A DNA stretch of 64,000 bases from JACMNW01 sp031406155 (GCA_031406155.1 JANOGW010000003.1:62001-126000); one strand, 5' to 3'. Positions 16,610 through 25,891 are shown, numbered from the stretch's first letter. Program-made: numbers and translations. The notes: generated by a model not told the origin, from the letters alone.

Positions 16610-17599
16610 TTACGCGTAGATGTCTGTCCAAAGCTCGGATAGGTCCGGCTCTGGGCTGTCTTTGGCAAATTCGGCTGACGCGTTGACCACAGCCTTGATG
16701 TCCTTGTCGATGGCTTTCAGATCTTCGTCGCTGGCAAGGCCGCCTTGCAACAGCAAATCGCGCACATGTTCGATGGCGTCTTTTTCGCTGCGCATCTTGT
16801 CGACCTCTTCGCGCGTGCGGTATTTGGCGGGGTCCGACATCGAATGGCCACGGTAGCGATAGGTCATCATCTCTAGTATATACGGGCCCTGACCGGCACG
16901 GCAGGCGGCCACCGCCTTTTCGCCCGCAGCTTTGACAGCAAGCACATCCATGCCATCAACCGCTTCGCCCTTGATGCCGTAGGCCGCACCGCGTTCCCAC
17001 AGAGATGGCGATTTGGTGGAGCGTTTGACGGATGTGCCCATCGCGTATTGGTTGTTCTCGATGACGAAAACGACGGGCAGGTTCCACAACTCGGCCATGT
17101 TGTACGTCTCATAGACCTGGCCCTGATTGGCTGCGCCGTCGCCAAAATAGGTGAACGTTACATTGTCATTGCCAAGGTATTTGTCGGCGAAGGCAAGGCC
17201 CGCGCCCAACGGCACCTGCGCTGCGACAATGCCGTGGCCGCCGTAGAAATTCTTTTCCTTTGAGAACATGTGCATCGAACCGCCCTTGCCCTTGGAGTAG
17301 CCACCGCTACGCCCGGTCAATTCAGCCATCACACCGTTGGGGTCCATGCCGCAGGCGAGCATATGGCCGTGATCGCGGTACGAGGTCAGGCGCTTGTCGC
17401 CGTCTTTGGCAGCGGCTTCCAGCCCGACAACAACCGCTTCCTGGCCGATATAAAGGTGACAGAAACCACCAATCAGCCCCATGCCATAAAGCTGGCCCGC
17501 CTTTTCCTCGAATCGCCGGATCAGCAGCATCTGACGGTAATAATGCAGCAAATCTTCGCGTGAGTTGTTTGATTTCTCGGCGGTTTTCCGCGTGGCCAT
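16610..17599 (-). CDS. pdhA: Pyruvate dehydrogenase complex E1 alpha subunit
   Basis: Binds thiamine diphosphate and decarboxylates pyruvate with PdhB. The start at 17599 (MATRKTAEKSNNSRED) has GGGAG upstream; an in-frame ATG 17 codons earlier lacks a ribosome site. The 329 residues show LLIRRFEEKAGQLYGMGLIGGFCHLYIGQEA. The TDP/Mg motif is FGDGAANQGQVYETYNMAELW...ENNQYAMGT, and the regulatory-loop region is YRYRGHSMSDPAKYRTREEV. First gene of pdhABC. The 137 bases to the next upstream gene should hold its promoter. Confidence 0.97.
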   Translation of the reverse strand: MATRKTAEKSNNSREDLLHYYRQMLLIRRFEEKAGQLYGMGLIGGFCHLYIGQEAVVVGLEAAAKDGDKRLTSYRDHGHMLACGMDPNGVMAELTGRSGGYSKGKGGSMHMFSKEKNFYGGHGIVAAQVPLGAGLAFADKYLGNDNVTFTYFGDGAANQGQVYETYNMAELWNLPVVFVIENNQYAMGTSVKRSTKSPSLWERGAAYGIKGEAVDGMDVLAVKAAGEKAVAACRAGQGPYILEMMTYRYRGHSMSDPAKYRTREEVDKMRSEKDAIEHVRDLLLQGGLASDEDLKAIDKDIKAVVNASAEFAKDSPEPDLSELWTDIYA

Positions 17600-17736
17600 T
17601 GGGGCATTCTCCCGTCGCTGACTAAAGTAGTTCAGTATTAAACCACCCATAAAGCAACGGCGATTAAAGGGCGAGACATAATTTTCTGGCTGGCCTGCCA
17701 GCGGGATCGTGCCAAATCTATCTTGGGTACGTAGTC

Positions 17737-18039
17737 CTAACGGATGACGATCTCATCGGCACGAACGTAGCCCAGAACGTCGCGGGCCTGTTCATCCAGC
17801 AGGTCAATATCTAGATAGCTGTCGGACAGACGGCGCGTCAGGTTCTGGATTTGCGCCAGTTCCGCGGTCAACCGGTCCCGCTCGGCCAACAGATCCTGCG
17901 CCTCGGCAGAAATCTGCACGCGGCGGAATACGCCATAGTCACCTTGCACGGCGGCAAACATGAAATAACCGCCCAGCGTAAAGGCAAGTACGTAATAACA
18001 CATACCACCGATCGCCGGGCGCATTTGAGAGTTGCTCAT
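17737..18039 (-). CDS. FtsB/DivIC-family septum formation initiator, 100 aa
   Basis: A small bitopic inner-membrane protein of the divisome scaffold family. The start at 18039 (MSNSQMRPAIGG) has GAGG upstream; an alternative in-frame start 14 codons earlier is possible. One transmembrane helix spans about residues 12-32 (CYYVLAFTLGGYFMFAAVQG). A periplasmic coiled coil follows (about 42-75, AEAQDLLAERDRLTAELAQIQNLTRRL), then a DIDLLDEQARDVLGYVRADEIVI tail typical of the family. It sits between the aldolase gene and pdhA; in alphaproteobacteria this family is often found beside eno or pdh genes. Confidence 0.85.
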   Translation of the reverse strand: MSNSQMRPAIGGMCYYVLAFTLGGYFMFAAVQGDYGVFRRVQISAEAQDLLAERDRLTAELAQIQNLTRRLSDSYLDIDLLDEQARDVLGYVRADEIVIR

Positions 18040-18200
18040 TCCAGTGCCTCGATCCGCCCCTCGTTTCATGGGGACGCGCAAGCAGACATTGTCACAGAAA
18101 AACTGCTTTGTGAATCCCCAAACTGCGGGGGTGCAATGATTTTATGACATTTTGGCGCAAGTTACATCCCAAGGGTGCGTCATGCTATACAGTACAACCC

Positions 18201-19130
18201 CTAGTCGCGCCCCCGGTAGATTTCAACCAGTTTTGCCAGCATGGCCAAAGCTTCGGCGCGCGGGCGCTGGAAGGAATTGCGGCCAATGATCGACCCGTGG
18301 CCACCACCGCTGCGGATGGCCCGCGCGTCGTCATAGACGGCGTCCGCGCCCTTGGCGGCCCCGCCGGAAAACACCACGATACGCCGTCCGGCGAAGGAAG
18401 CCTCCATGCAGTGACGGACGCGGGCGGCGAGCGTGGCGATATCGATCTTTTGCGCCTCATAGACCTTTTTCGCCTCGGCCAGCATCAGGTGATTGGTCGA
18501 CAGCTTGATCTTGATGATATGCGCACCCAGCAGGGCGGCGATCTGCGCGCCGTAGGCCGCCACGTCGATGGCGGTTTCACCGTCCTTGGTGATGGCTTCA
18601 CCGCGCGGGTAAGACCAAATGACCGAGGCGATGCCCTTTGCCGCCGCTTCTTGCCGCATGGCCGAGATTTCTTCGAACATCTCAAGCGCCGCATCAGAGC
18701 CAGGATATATGGTAAAGCCGATCGCAGAGCAGCCAAGGCGCAGCGCGTCATCGACCGAGGCGGTAATCGCCTGATTCTTGCCCGCGGTGTCCGACATCAG
18801 GCTGTTGGCGGAATTAACCTTCAGGATGGTCGGGATCTGGCCGGCGAACGTGTCGGCCCCCGCCTCCAGCATGCCCAACGGGGCGGCATAGGCGTTCATC
18901 CCGGCGTCGATGGCCAGTTGATAATGATAATGCGGATCATAGGCAGCGGGGTTGGCGGCAAAGCTGCGCGCGGCACCATGCTCGAAGCCCTGATCGACCG
19001 GCAGGATGATCATCTTGCCTGTACCGGCAAGTTTGCCTTCCATCATGATGCGGCACAGGTTTGCCTTCACGCCGGGCGTTTCGCCTTCATAGTGGCTCAG
19101 GATCTTCAGGACGGCCTTTGTCGCACGCAT
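18201..19130 (-). CDS. fbaB: Class I fructose-bisphosphate aldolase, DhnA/FbaB type
   Basis: Cleaves fructose 1,6-bisphosphate to dihydroxyacetone phosphate and glyceraldehyde 3-phosphate through a lysine Schiff base. The 309 residues show the DhnA-family marks ILPVDQGFEHGAARSF and DPHYHYQLAIDAGMNAYAAPLG. GCSAIGFTIYPGS, IWSYPRGEAITKDGETAIDV and AHIIKIKLSTNHLML (Schiff-base lysine region) follow, with a phosphate-binding FSGGAAKGADAVYDDARAIRSGGGHGSIIGRN end. It lies in a glycolytic run pgk-SDR-fba on the minus strand, about 100 bases after the SDR. The gene-name assignment is by family type. Confidence 0.88.
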   Translation of the reverse strand: MRATKAVLKILSHYEGETPGVKANLCRIMMEGKLAGTGKMIILPVDQGFEHGAARSFAANPAAYDPHYHYQLAIDAGMNAYAAPLGMLEAGADTFAGQIPTILKVNSANSLMSDTAGKNQAITASVDDALRLGCSAIGFTIYPGSDAALEMFEEISAMRQEAAAKGIASVIWSYPRGEAITKDGETAIDVAAYGAQIAALLGAHIIKIKLSTNHLMLAEAKKVYEAQKIDIATLAARVRHCMEASFAGRRIVVFSGGAAKGADAVYDDARAIRSGGGHGSIIGRNSFQRPRAEALAMLAKLVEIYRGRD

Positions 19131-19231
19131 ATGGGGGTTCCTTGAAGTTGTGACAGGGTTGATTTGGCCTTAGTGGGGCTGCACGCGTCCGGCAATATTG
19201 GTTGCGCTAACGGGCCGGAAAATTGGCATAA

Positions 19232-20014
19232 TCAGCGCCTTCGCTTCAGGAGTTGCCCTGTTGTGAAGGTGATGATCCGGCGCGGAGTGATGCGGGGCAG
19301 GAAGGCAAAGACCTTGTTCATGATGCCGGGCACGAAAACGCGGCGACCCTTTGTCATCGCAGCCCAGCCCGCAATGGCGACGCTTTCGGCAGAGGGCAGC
19401 GGCAGTTTTGTCAAAAGCGTGGCTTTCTCGGCATTATCGGCGGCAAAGAACTTTGTTTCTGTCGCACCGGGGCACAGGGCGGTGACGGTGACACCTGTGC
19501 CGCGCATCTCTTCGGCAACCGCTTCGGACAGGCTGAGCAGATAGGCTTTGGTGGCATGATAAATCGCCATGTTCGGCCCCGGCAGAAACCCGGCGGTTGA
19601 GGCCACGTTCAGGATATGGCCGGTGCCCTGCGCTTTCATGTGTTCGGCGGCGCGCTTCATCAGGATGGTTGCCGCCGTGACGTTCACCGAAATGGACGCG
19701 GCCTCACGCGGCCAGCCCTCGGGGTCGGTGAATGCGCCGTTGCGCCCCAAACCCGCGTTGTTGATCAGCACCCCGATCTGGCGATGCTTGCTGGCGAGCG
19801 CCCAAAGTGCCTCGACCGCCTCTGGGTCGGTCAGGTCGGCGGGCATCACTTCAACCGCGACATTGTAGGCGCGGCGCAGGGACTGGGCGTGTTTCTCCAG
19901 CTTGTCCGCCTGACGTGCGGTCAGGATGACATCGAAGCCGTCCTTGGCCGCGAGCGTGGCAAATTCATGCCCCAACCCCTCGGACGCGCCGGTGACCAAT
20001 GCCCAGATTGCCAT
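19232..20014 (-). CDS. Short-chain dehydrogenase/reductase, DltE-like, 260 aa
   Basis: A classical SDR with Rossmann motif TGASEGLGHEFA, the NNAG motif (LINNAGLGRNG), the catalytic Ser region (ILNVASTAGFLPGP) and YHATKAYLLSL (Tyr-x3-Lys). The C-terminal 50 residues (AAMTKGRRVFVPGIMNKVFAFLPRITPRRII) carry a basic, partly hydrophobic end that suggests membrane association. The start follows GAGG and is only three bases from the pgk stop, so it is co-transcribed with pgk. The substrate is unknown; nothing in the sequence links it to glycolysis. Confidence 0.85.
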   Translation of the reverse strand: MAIWALVTGASEGLGHEFATLAAKDGFDVILTARQADKLEKHAQSLRRAYNVAVEVMPADLTDPEAVEALWALASKHRQIGVLINNAGLGRNGAFTDPEGWPREAASISVNVTAATILMKRAAEHMKAQGTGHILNVASTAGFLPGPNMAIYHATKAYLLSLSEAVAEEMRGTGVTVTALCPGATETKFFAADNAEKATLLTKLPLPSAESVAIAGWAAMTKGRRVFVPGIMNKVFAFLPRITPRRIITFTTGQLLKRRR

Positions 20015-20017
20015 GTT

Positions 20018-21196
20018 TTACCTCATCAAGACAGCCACGCCGGGCAGGGACTTTCCTTCCATCCATTCCAGAAAAGCACCACCGGCAGTTGAAATGAAAG
20101 TAAAATCGTCTGCTGCCCCCGCTTGGTTCAGGGCAGCGACCGTATCGCCACCGCCTGCGACCGAGGTCAACTTGCCCGCGCGCGTCAGCAAGGCGGCGGC
20201 ACCGGCGGCCGCATTTGTGGCCCTATCGAAGGGTTTGATCTCGAAAGCCCCCAGCGGGCCGTTCCAGATCAGGGTCTTGCAGGCCGCGAAAACCGCGGTC
20301 AGGGCCACGACGGTCGCGGGCCCTGCATCAAGGATCATCGCATCGGCGGGGCAGGCATTGACGGGCAGGGTGTCCGACGCAGCCCCGGCCTTGAATTCAC
20401 GCGCAACAACAATATCCACCGGCAGGTGAATGGTGCAGCCCGCTGCCTTGGCTTTGGCCAGGATTTCCAGCGCCGTTGCGGCCATATCGCGTTCGGCAAG
20501 CGATTTGCCAACCTCGACACCCTGCGCCACCAGGAACGTGTTTGCCATCCCTCCGCCAATGATCAGATGATCCACCTTGGTGACCAGATTGCCCAGCAAT
20601 TCCAGCTTGGTCGACACTTTGGCCCCGCCGACCACGGCGACAACCGGGCGCTGCGGGGTGCCAAGTGCTGCCTCCAGTGCGGCCAGTTCCTCAGCCATCA
20701 ACCGGCCCGCGAACGACGGCAACAGATGCGCCACCCCTTCGGTCGAGGCATGTGCGCGGTGGGCGGCAGAAAACGCATCATTGCAGTAAAGATCACCAAG
20801 CGCGGCCAGATAGGCGGCCATCTGCGGATCGTTCGCCTCTTCCATCGGTGAGAAGCGGGTGTTTTCCAGCACGATCACGGCATCTGAGGGCAGGGCGTCT
20901 ATACTCGCGCCGGTGGCATGGTCGAGAAACGTCACCGCATGGCCAAGGGCTGCCTCCAGCACGGGCAGGATCAACCTCAGGCTCATCTCCGGCACCGGTT
21001 TTCCTTTGGGGCGGCCGAAATGCGCCAGCATGACGACTTTCGCGCCCTTGCCCGTCAGTTCGTGAACGGTTGGCACGATCTTTTCGATCCGCGTCGCATC
21101 GGTGACAACGCCGTTTTCCATCGGCACGTTGACATCGACGCGCAGAAGAACCGTCTTGCCCGCCACATCCATGTCATCGAGTGTTTTCCAGGCCAT
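20018..21196 (-). CDS. pgk: Phosphoglycerate kinase
   Basis: Reversible phosphotransfer between 1,3-bisphosphoglycerate and ADP. The 392 residues show VLLRVDVNVPMENG, LAHFGRPKGKP and the LENTRFSPMEEAND loop. The hinge region VVAVVGGAKVSTKLELL, the nucleotide-binding NGPLGAFE and SVAGGGDTVAALNQAG complete the pattern. Standard length. It heads the pgk-SDR-aldolase run and is divergent from the cyclophilin pair at 21327. Confidence 0.97.
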   Translation of the reverse strand: MAWKTLDDMDVAGKTVLLRVDVNVPMENGVVTDATRIEKIVPTVHELTGKGAKVVMLAHFGRPKGKPVPEMSLRLILPVLEAALGHAVTFLDHATGASIDALPSDAVIVLENTRFSPMEEANDPQMAAYLAALGDLYCNDAFSAAHRAHASTEGVAHLLPSFAGRLMAEELAALEAALGTPQRPVVAVVGGAKVSTKLELLGNLVTKVDHLIIGGGMANTFLVAQGVEVGKSLAERDMAATALEILAKAKAAGCTIHLPVDIVVAREFKAGAASDTLPVNACPADAMILDAGPATVVALTAVFAACKTLIWNGPLGAFEIKPFDRATNAAAGAAALLTRAGKLTSVAGGGDTVAALNQAGAADDFTFISTAGGAFLEWMEGKSLPGVAVLMR

Positions 21197-21326
21197 GGTC
21201 GTCTCCCGCCAAGTGATGGCTTTGTTTCAACCATGCATGGGCGGAGGTCAACCGATCATGCGCTTTGAGCTTTCCCTTCGGGCGGGGTCGCATTAAGTTC
21301 TGCCCGAACTGAATAAGGAAACTGGC

Positions 21327-21833
21327 ATGGCCGACATCAAAGATCCCGAAAACACCATCATCATCGCGTTGAAAGACGGCGAGGTGGTAATCCAGTTGCT
21401 GGCCGACGTGGCCCCCAAGCATACCGAGCGCATGAAGACGCTTGCCCGCGCCGGATCCTATGACGGCGTGGTGTTCCACCGCGTGATCGACGGTTTCATG
21501 GCGCAGACCGGCGATGTGGAAAACGGCAATTCGGGCAAAGGGTTCAACCTGGGCCGGGCCGGCACCGGCGGGTCCGACATGCCCGATGTGCCTGCCGAGT
21601 TTTCCAAGCTGCCGCATGATCGCGGTACCATTGGCGCTGCGCGATCCTCGAACCCGAATTCAGCGAATTCTCAGTTCTTCATCAATTTCAAGGACAACCA
21701 TTTCCTGAACGGGCAGTATACCGTCTATGGCCGGGTTATTTCTGGGATGGAATTTGTTGACAAGATCACCCGTGGCGAGCCTGCGCCAAACCCCGACAAG
21801 ATGATTTCAGTGAAGGTGGCCGCCGATGTCTAA
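21327..21833 (+). CDS. ppiB: Peptidyl-prolyl cis-trans isomerase, cyclophilin type (cytoplasmic)
   Basis: The 168-residue single-domain bacterial cyclophilin accelerates proline isomerisation. Active-site strands are visible: VVFHRVIDGFMAQTGDVENG, the GTIGAARSSNPNSANSQFFINF block and NGQYTVYGRVISGMEFVDKI. No signal peptide, so cytoplasmic. Its stop overlaps the next gene's start by eight bases, giving a two-gene unit of cytoplasmic and exported cyclophilins. Divergent from pgk. Confidence 0.93.
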   Translation: MADIKDPENTIIIALKDGEVVIQLLADVAPKHTERMKTLARAGSYDGVVFHRVIDGFMAQTGDVENGNSGKGFNLGRAGTGGSDMPDVPAEFSKLPHDRGTIGAARSSNPNSANSQFFINFKDNHFLNGQYTVYGRVISGMEFVDKITRGEPAPNPDKMISVKVAADV

Positions 21834-22428
21834 ATCCTTTATCGCTGCAGGTGTGTTCGCCGCCGGTCTGGCTGTGCTCGGTGGGTATGCCATCGGCACC
21901 GGTGCAGTACAGGCGCAAGACGTGGTCGATGGCCCCGGACCGAATTTGTCGATCGAGGTGGACGGGTCCACCACCGGCACCATCGTGATCGATCTGGTGC
22001 CCGACGTGGCCCCCAAACACGTAGGCCAGATCGTGGCGCTGGCCAAGGCCGGAACCTATGACGACGTGGTGTTTCACCGCGTAATCGACGGCTTCATGGC
22101 GCAGACGGGTGATGTGCAGTTTGGCAAGGCAGGTGGTTCGGCGCAGGCCGGAATGGGCCAGTCCGATCTTCCGAACCTGCCCGCCGAGTTTTCGTCACTT
22201 AGCTTTGATCGCGGCGTGATCGGCATGGCGCGCAGCCAAGACCCGGATTCGGCGAATTCGCAGTTCTTCATCATGTTTGCCCCGGCCCCGCATCTGGACG
22301 GGCAATATACCATCGTCGGCAGGGTGATTTCCGGCATGGAGGTGGTGGACGCGATCAAGAAAGGCGAAGGTGGCAATGGTGAAGTGACCGCGCCGGACCG
22401 GATGGCGAAAGTGACTGTCGTCGAGTGA
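21826..22428 (+). CDS. Peptidyl-prolyl cis-trans isomerase, cyclophilin type (exported)
   Basis: A 200-residue cyclophilin with an N-terminal signal sequence: MSKSF, a hydrophobic core AAGVFAAGLAVLGGYAIG and likely cleavage after AVQAQ near residue 31. It is therefore periplasmic or membrane-anchored. The catalytic blocks repeat those of the upstream gene: VVFHRVIDGFMAQTGDVQFG, GMARSQDPDSANSQFFIMF and DGQYTIVGRVISGMEVVDAI. It starts inside the last codons of ppiB (8-base overlap), which implies translational coupling. The pair most likely arose by tandem duplication. Confidence 0.92.
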   Translation: MSKSFIAAGVFAAGLAVLGGYAIGTGAVQAQDVVDGPGPNLSIEVDGSTTGTIVIDLVPDVAPKHVGQIVALAKAGTYDDVVFHRVIDGFMAQTGDVQFGKAGGSAQAGMGQSDLPNLPAEFSSLSFDRGVIGMARSQDPDSANSQFFIMFAPAPHLDGQYTIVGRVISGMEVVDAIKKGEGGNGEVTAPDRMAKVTVVE

Positions 22429-22477
22429 TTGGACCTTAGGAAGCGAGGGGGCAGGCTCCTCGTAGCACTCCAAAGCA

Positions 22478-22528
22478 GCGGGGGGCCAGCCCCCCCGCAC
22501 CCCCCGGGATATTTGTGAACGGAAAAAA
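22478..22528. repeat. GC hairpin plus GGGATATTT...GAAAAAA repeat (family copy A)
   Basis: GCGGGGGG/CCCCCCGC (22478-22485, 22491-22498) forms an 8-bp hairpin. It is followed by GGGATATTTGTGAACGGAAA (22506-22525). The second part matches the reverse complement of 43813-43850. It lies between convergent ppi and tyrS and may also terminate transcription. Confidence 0.6.
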
Positions 22529-22559
22529 GCGGCTTCGGTCGGGTGTAACCAAGGCCAGG

Positions 22560-23810
22560 CTATTCCAACACCACCAGCGCGTGACGTTTGCGACCGGCGG
22601 TCAGCTTCAGCGGGTCGATCAGTTCACCCGCACCAATCTTCTGGCCAGCGTCCAGCACAATTTCGTCGTTCACCCGCGCGCCGCCTTCAAGAATAAGGCG
22701 CTTGGCGTCTTTGCCTGATCCGACCAGCCCCGCGCGGACGAACAACTGCGCCACAGTTATGCCATCGGTCACATCTGCGACCGTCAGATGCAGGGTCGGC
22801 AGATCGCCGCCGACGCCGCCCTTTTCGAACACCTCGCGCGCGGTCGCTTCGGCCGCTTTGGCCGCTTCGGCACCGTGCAGCAGGGCGGTCACCTCGTTCG
22901 CCAGTACGATTTTCGCGGCGTTGATGTCTGATCCGCCCAAGGCACCAAGGCGGTTGCATTCGTCAATCGGAAGCTCGGTATACAGCCTCATGAACCGGCC
23001 GACGTCTGCATCCGTCGTGTTGCGCCAGTACTGCCAGAACTCGTACGGGCTCAGCATGTCGGCGTTCAGCCAGACGGCACCGCCCGCCGATTTTCCCATC
23101 TTCTTGCCGTCGGACGTGGCCAGCAAATGCGTGGTCAGCCCGAATACCTCACCACCGATCACCCGGCGCGTCAGATCGACACCGTTGACGATGTTGCCCC
23201 ATTGATCTGAACCGCCCATCTGCAAGAGGCAACCGTAGCGGCGGTTCAACTCCAGGAAATCATAGGCCTGCAGGATCATGTAGTTGAATTCCAGAAACGA
23301 CAGCGATTGTTCGCGGTCGAGCCGGGATTTGACGCTTTCGAACGACAGCATCCGGTTGACCGAGAAATGCTTGCCGATGTCGCGCAGGAACGTGAGGTAG
23401 TTCAGATCGTCCAGCCATTCGGCATTGTTGGCCATGATCGCATCGGCTGGCCCGTCGCCAAAGCTGACATAGGGCGTGAAGGCGCGTTTAATGCCGGCGA
23501 TGTTGTCATCGATCTGCGCACTGGTCAGCAGCGGGCGTTCTTCGGCACGAAACGACGGATCGCCGACCTTGCTGGTGCCGCCACCCATCAGGACAATCGG
23601 CTTGCCGCCGCACTTCTGCAGCCAGCGCAGCATCATGATCTGGATCAGACTGCCCACATGCAGCGACTTTGCCGTCGCGTCAAATCCGATATAGCCCGGC
23701 ACAACGCCCTTGACCAAAGCATCATCAAGCGATTGATAATCGGTGCAATCAGCCAGAAAGCCGCGTTCCATCATCACGCGCATGAACTCTGATTTTGCAT
23801 GGTAGGTCAT
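22560..23810 (-). CDS. tyrS: Tyrosyl-tRNA synthetase
   Basis: Charges tRNA-Tyr. The start at 23810 (MTYHAKSEFMRVMMERGF) gives 416 residues; an in-frame extension to 23921 would overlap anmK and has no family match. Class I marks are GFDATAKSLHVGSLIQIMML (HIGH equivalent HVGS), QAYDFLELNRRYGCLLQMGGSDQWGNIVNG and the KMSKS-equivalent KKMGKS. The C-terminal S4 domain includes LFVRAGLVGSGKDAKRLILEGGARVNDE. It is divergent from anmK, with only 64 bases between starts. Confidence 0.96.
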   Translation of the reverse strand: MTYHAKSEFMRVMMERGFLADCTDYQSLDDALVKGVVPGYIGFDATAKSLHVGSLIQIMMLRWLQKCGGKPIVLMGGGTSKVGDPSFRAEERPLLTSAQIDDNIAGIKRAFTPYVSFGDGPADAIMANNAEWLDDLNYLTFLRDIGKHFSVNRMLSFESVKSRLDREQSLSFLEFNYMILQAYDFLELNRRYGCLLQMGGSDQWGNIVNGVDLTRRVIGGEVFGLTTHLLATSDGKKMGKSAGGAVWLNADMLSPYEFWQYWRNTTDADVGRFMRLYTELPIDECNRLGALGGSDINAAKIVLANEVTALLHGAEAAKAAEATAREVFEKGGVGGDLPTLHLTVADVTDGITVAQLFVRAGLVGSGKDAKRLILEGGARVNDEIVLDAGQKIGAGELIDPLKLTAGRKRHALVVLE

Positions 23811-23874
23811 CGCGATCTCGTGCTTTAAGGGTGGACGTCCTGCGTATAGCGGGGCTGTGGGGCAAGGGGAAGTC

Positions 23875-24978
23875 ATGTCGAAGACGGGGGCGATCTGGGC
23901 TTTGGGGGCAATGTCGGGCACATCGCTGGACGGCGTAGATGCGGCGATGGTGCTGACCGACGGGGTGCGGATTGTCGAACTTGGCCCGATGCAGTATCGC
24001 CCCTATACCGACGCCGAACGCGCAACACTGCGGGCTGCACTTGGTGCCTGGCCCGGGGACGCAGGCGTCGAGGCCGCAACCGAAGTGGTGGAAACCGCTC
24101 ATGCAGAGGTGCTGTCTCGGTTTTCAGGGGCCGATATGATCGGCTTTCACGGCCAGACCCTTGCCCATGATCCGCGCGGGCGGGGCACCCATCAGGCGGG
24201 ATCTGGCGCGGTGCTGGCCGAGGTTCTGGGCAAAGCCGTGGTCTGGGATTTTCGCACCGCAGACGTGCGGTTGGGCGGGCAGGGTGCGCCGCTGGCACCG
24301 TTTTTTCATTTTGCCTGCGCCAAGCATATCGGTGCTGAGATGCCGCTGGCCATGCTCAATCTGGGCGGTGTCGGCAATCTGACATGGATCGACCCGCGCT
24401 TTGCAGCACCCGAAATACCCGGAGCGTTGCTTGCCTTTGACACCGGTCCCGCCAATGCGCCGATGAATGATCTGATGCTGGAACGCTTCGGATTGATGCA
24501 CGACGAGGGCGGCAGACTGGCGGCACAGGGAACTGTAAACCAGCAGGTGATCGAGACTTTCCTGCGCCACCCCTATTTCTTCAAGATGCCGCCAAAGTCC
24601 TTGGACAGGAACGATTTTCATAGCCTGATGGCAGCGGTTGCAGCCCTCGATGACGCGGATGCTGCGGCCACATTGACCTTTGCCGCTGCCATGGCCGTGG
24701 CCAAAGGGACAGAGCACTTCCCGCATCCCGCAGCGCGCATTCTTGTGACTGGCGGTGGCCGGCACAATGCGACCTTGATGGAGATGTTGAGCACGTCTTT
24801 GTCCTGTCCGGTAGACCCGATCGAGACGGTAGGCCTGAACGGCGATATGTTGGAGGCGCAGGCCTTTGCCTTTCTGGCCGTGCGCGTGGCACGCGGGCTT
24901 CCGACATCCTGCCCGTCAACGACCGGGGTCGCGGGCGCGGTCGGTGGCGGCCAGATCAGCCGGCCGGGGGCGGCATGA
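23875..24978 (+). CDS. anmK: Anhydro-N-acetylmuramic acid kinase
   Basis: Phosphorylates and opens 1,6-anhydro-MurNAc during peptidoglycan recycling. The start at 23875 follows AAGGGGAAG; a GTG six codons earlier is possible. The 367 residues show GAMSGTSLDGVDAAMV (phosphate loop), GFHGQTLAHDP, VVWDFRTADVRLGGQGAPLAPFFH, LNLGGVGNLTWI, FDTGPANAPMND and ILVTGGGRHNATLM. The 3' end overlaps the convergent rarD gene by 23 bases. Confidence 0.95.
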   Translation: MSKTGAIWALGAMSGTSLDGVDAAMVLTDGVRIVELGPMQYRPYTDAERATLRAALGAWPGDAGVEAATEVVETAHAEVLSRFSGADMIGFHGQTLAHDPRGRGTHQAGSGAVLAEVLGKAVVWDFRTADVRLGGQGAPLAPFFHFACAKHIGAEMPLAMLNLGGVGNLTWIDPRFAAPEIPGALLAFDTGPANAPMNDLMLERFGLMHDEGGRLAAQGTVNQQVIETFLRHPYFFKMPPKSLDRNDFHSLMAAVAALDDADAAATLTFAAAMAVAKGTEHFPHPAARILVTGGGRHNATLMEMLSTSLSCPVDPIETVGLNGDMLEAQAFAFLAVRVARGLPTSCPSTTGVAGAVGGGQISRPGAA

Positions 24979-25891
24979 CCCGGTTACGCTGTGCCGCCCG
25001 GGCCTGCTGCATCATTGATCCGGAATAGATCAACAACGCCGCCCAAATCATTGGAAACGCAATCATTTGCGCGCGACCGAACGGCTCGTCAAAGACAAAC
25101 ACCGCCGTCAGAAAGATCATCGTGGGGGCGATATACTGCATGATGCCGATGGTTGACAGGCGCAGCAGCTTTGCCCCGTTGGCATACAGAATCAACGGCA
25201 CCGCTGTGACCAACCCGCAAGCCAGAAACAAGACATCATCCGTGGTGTTGCCGGCCAGAAAATGGCTTTGGCCTTGCCATGTCAGCCAGCAAACATAGCC
25301 AAGCGCCGGGATTAGCAGTAGCAAAATCTCAAGGAAAAATCCCTGATTGGGGCCGATCGGCAGCGACTTCTTCAAATAAGCATAGATCCCCCAACTGACC
25401 GTCAGGCCCAAAGCGGTGATCGGCAGTTTTCCTGCCTCGATCGTCAGAACGGCGACGGCAAGGGCCGCCAGCGCAATCGCGGCCATTTGTGCGCGCGACA
25501 GCCGCTCGCCCAACAGTACCGCGCCCACAAACACCGAAAACAGTGGATTGATATAGTATCCCAACGCCGTATCGAGGGCATGACCTGCCCCGATAGCCCA
25601 GACATAGATGCCCCAGTTCACCGTGATCAGCGCGGCTGTCATTGCTGCCATACCCAGCATTCTGGGCGTGCGCAGTGCGGCCATAAGATCGCCGTAACGC
25701 CCGGTTGCCCAAAGGATTGCGCCCGCAACCGGGATCGACCAGATCACGCGGTGCGCAATAACCTCGGCAGGGGAGATATGCGCCAGCGCCTTCATGAAGA
25801 TCGGCAGAAATCCCCACAAAAGATAGGCGGTCAGCGCAAAGCCGAAGCCGCGCAAGCTGTCTTCGTTTTTCGGTGTCGGACTATCGATCAT
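24956..25891 (-). CDS. rarD: RarD-type EamA transporter, 311 aa
   Basis: A ten-helix inner-membrane permease of the RarD branch of the DMT superfamily. Marks are YLLWGFLPIFMKALAHISPAEVIAHRVIWSIPV at the N-terminus, NWGIYVWAI...LGYYINPLFSVFVGAVLLGERL, and IGIMQYIAPTMIFLTAVFVFDEPF near the end. The physiological substrate is not established for this family. The last 23 bases overlap anmK on the opposite strand; a shared 3' end is unusual but both reading frames look intact. Confidence 0.88.
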   Translation of the reverse strand: MIDSPTPKNEDSLRGFGFALTAYLLWGFLPIFMKALAHISPAEVIAHRVIWSIPVAGAILWATGRYGDLMAALRTPRMLGMAAMTAALITVNWGIYVWAIGAGHALDTALGYYINPLFSVFVGAVLLGERLSRAQMAAIALAALAVAVLTIEAGKLPITALGLTVSWGIYAYLKKSLPIGPNQGFFLEILLLLIPALGYVCWLTWQGQSHFLAGNTTDDVLFLACGLVTAVPLILYANGAKLLRLSTIGIMQYIAPTMIFLTAVFVFDEPFGRAQMIAFPMIWAALLIYSGSMMQQARAAQRNRVMPPPAG

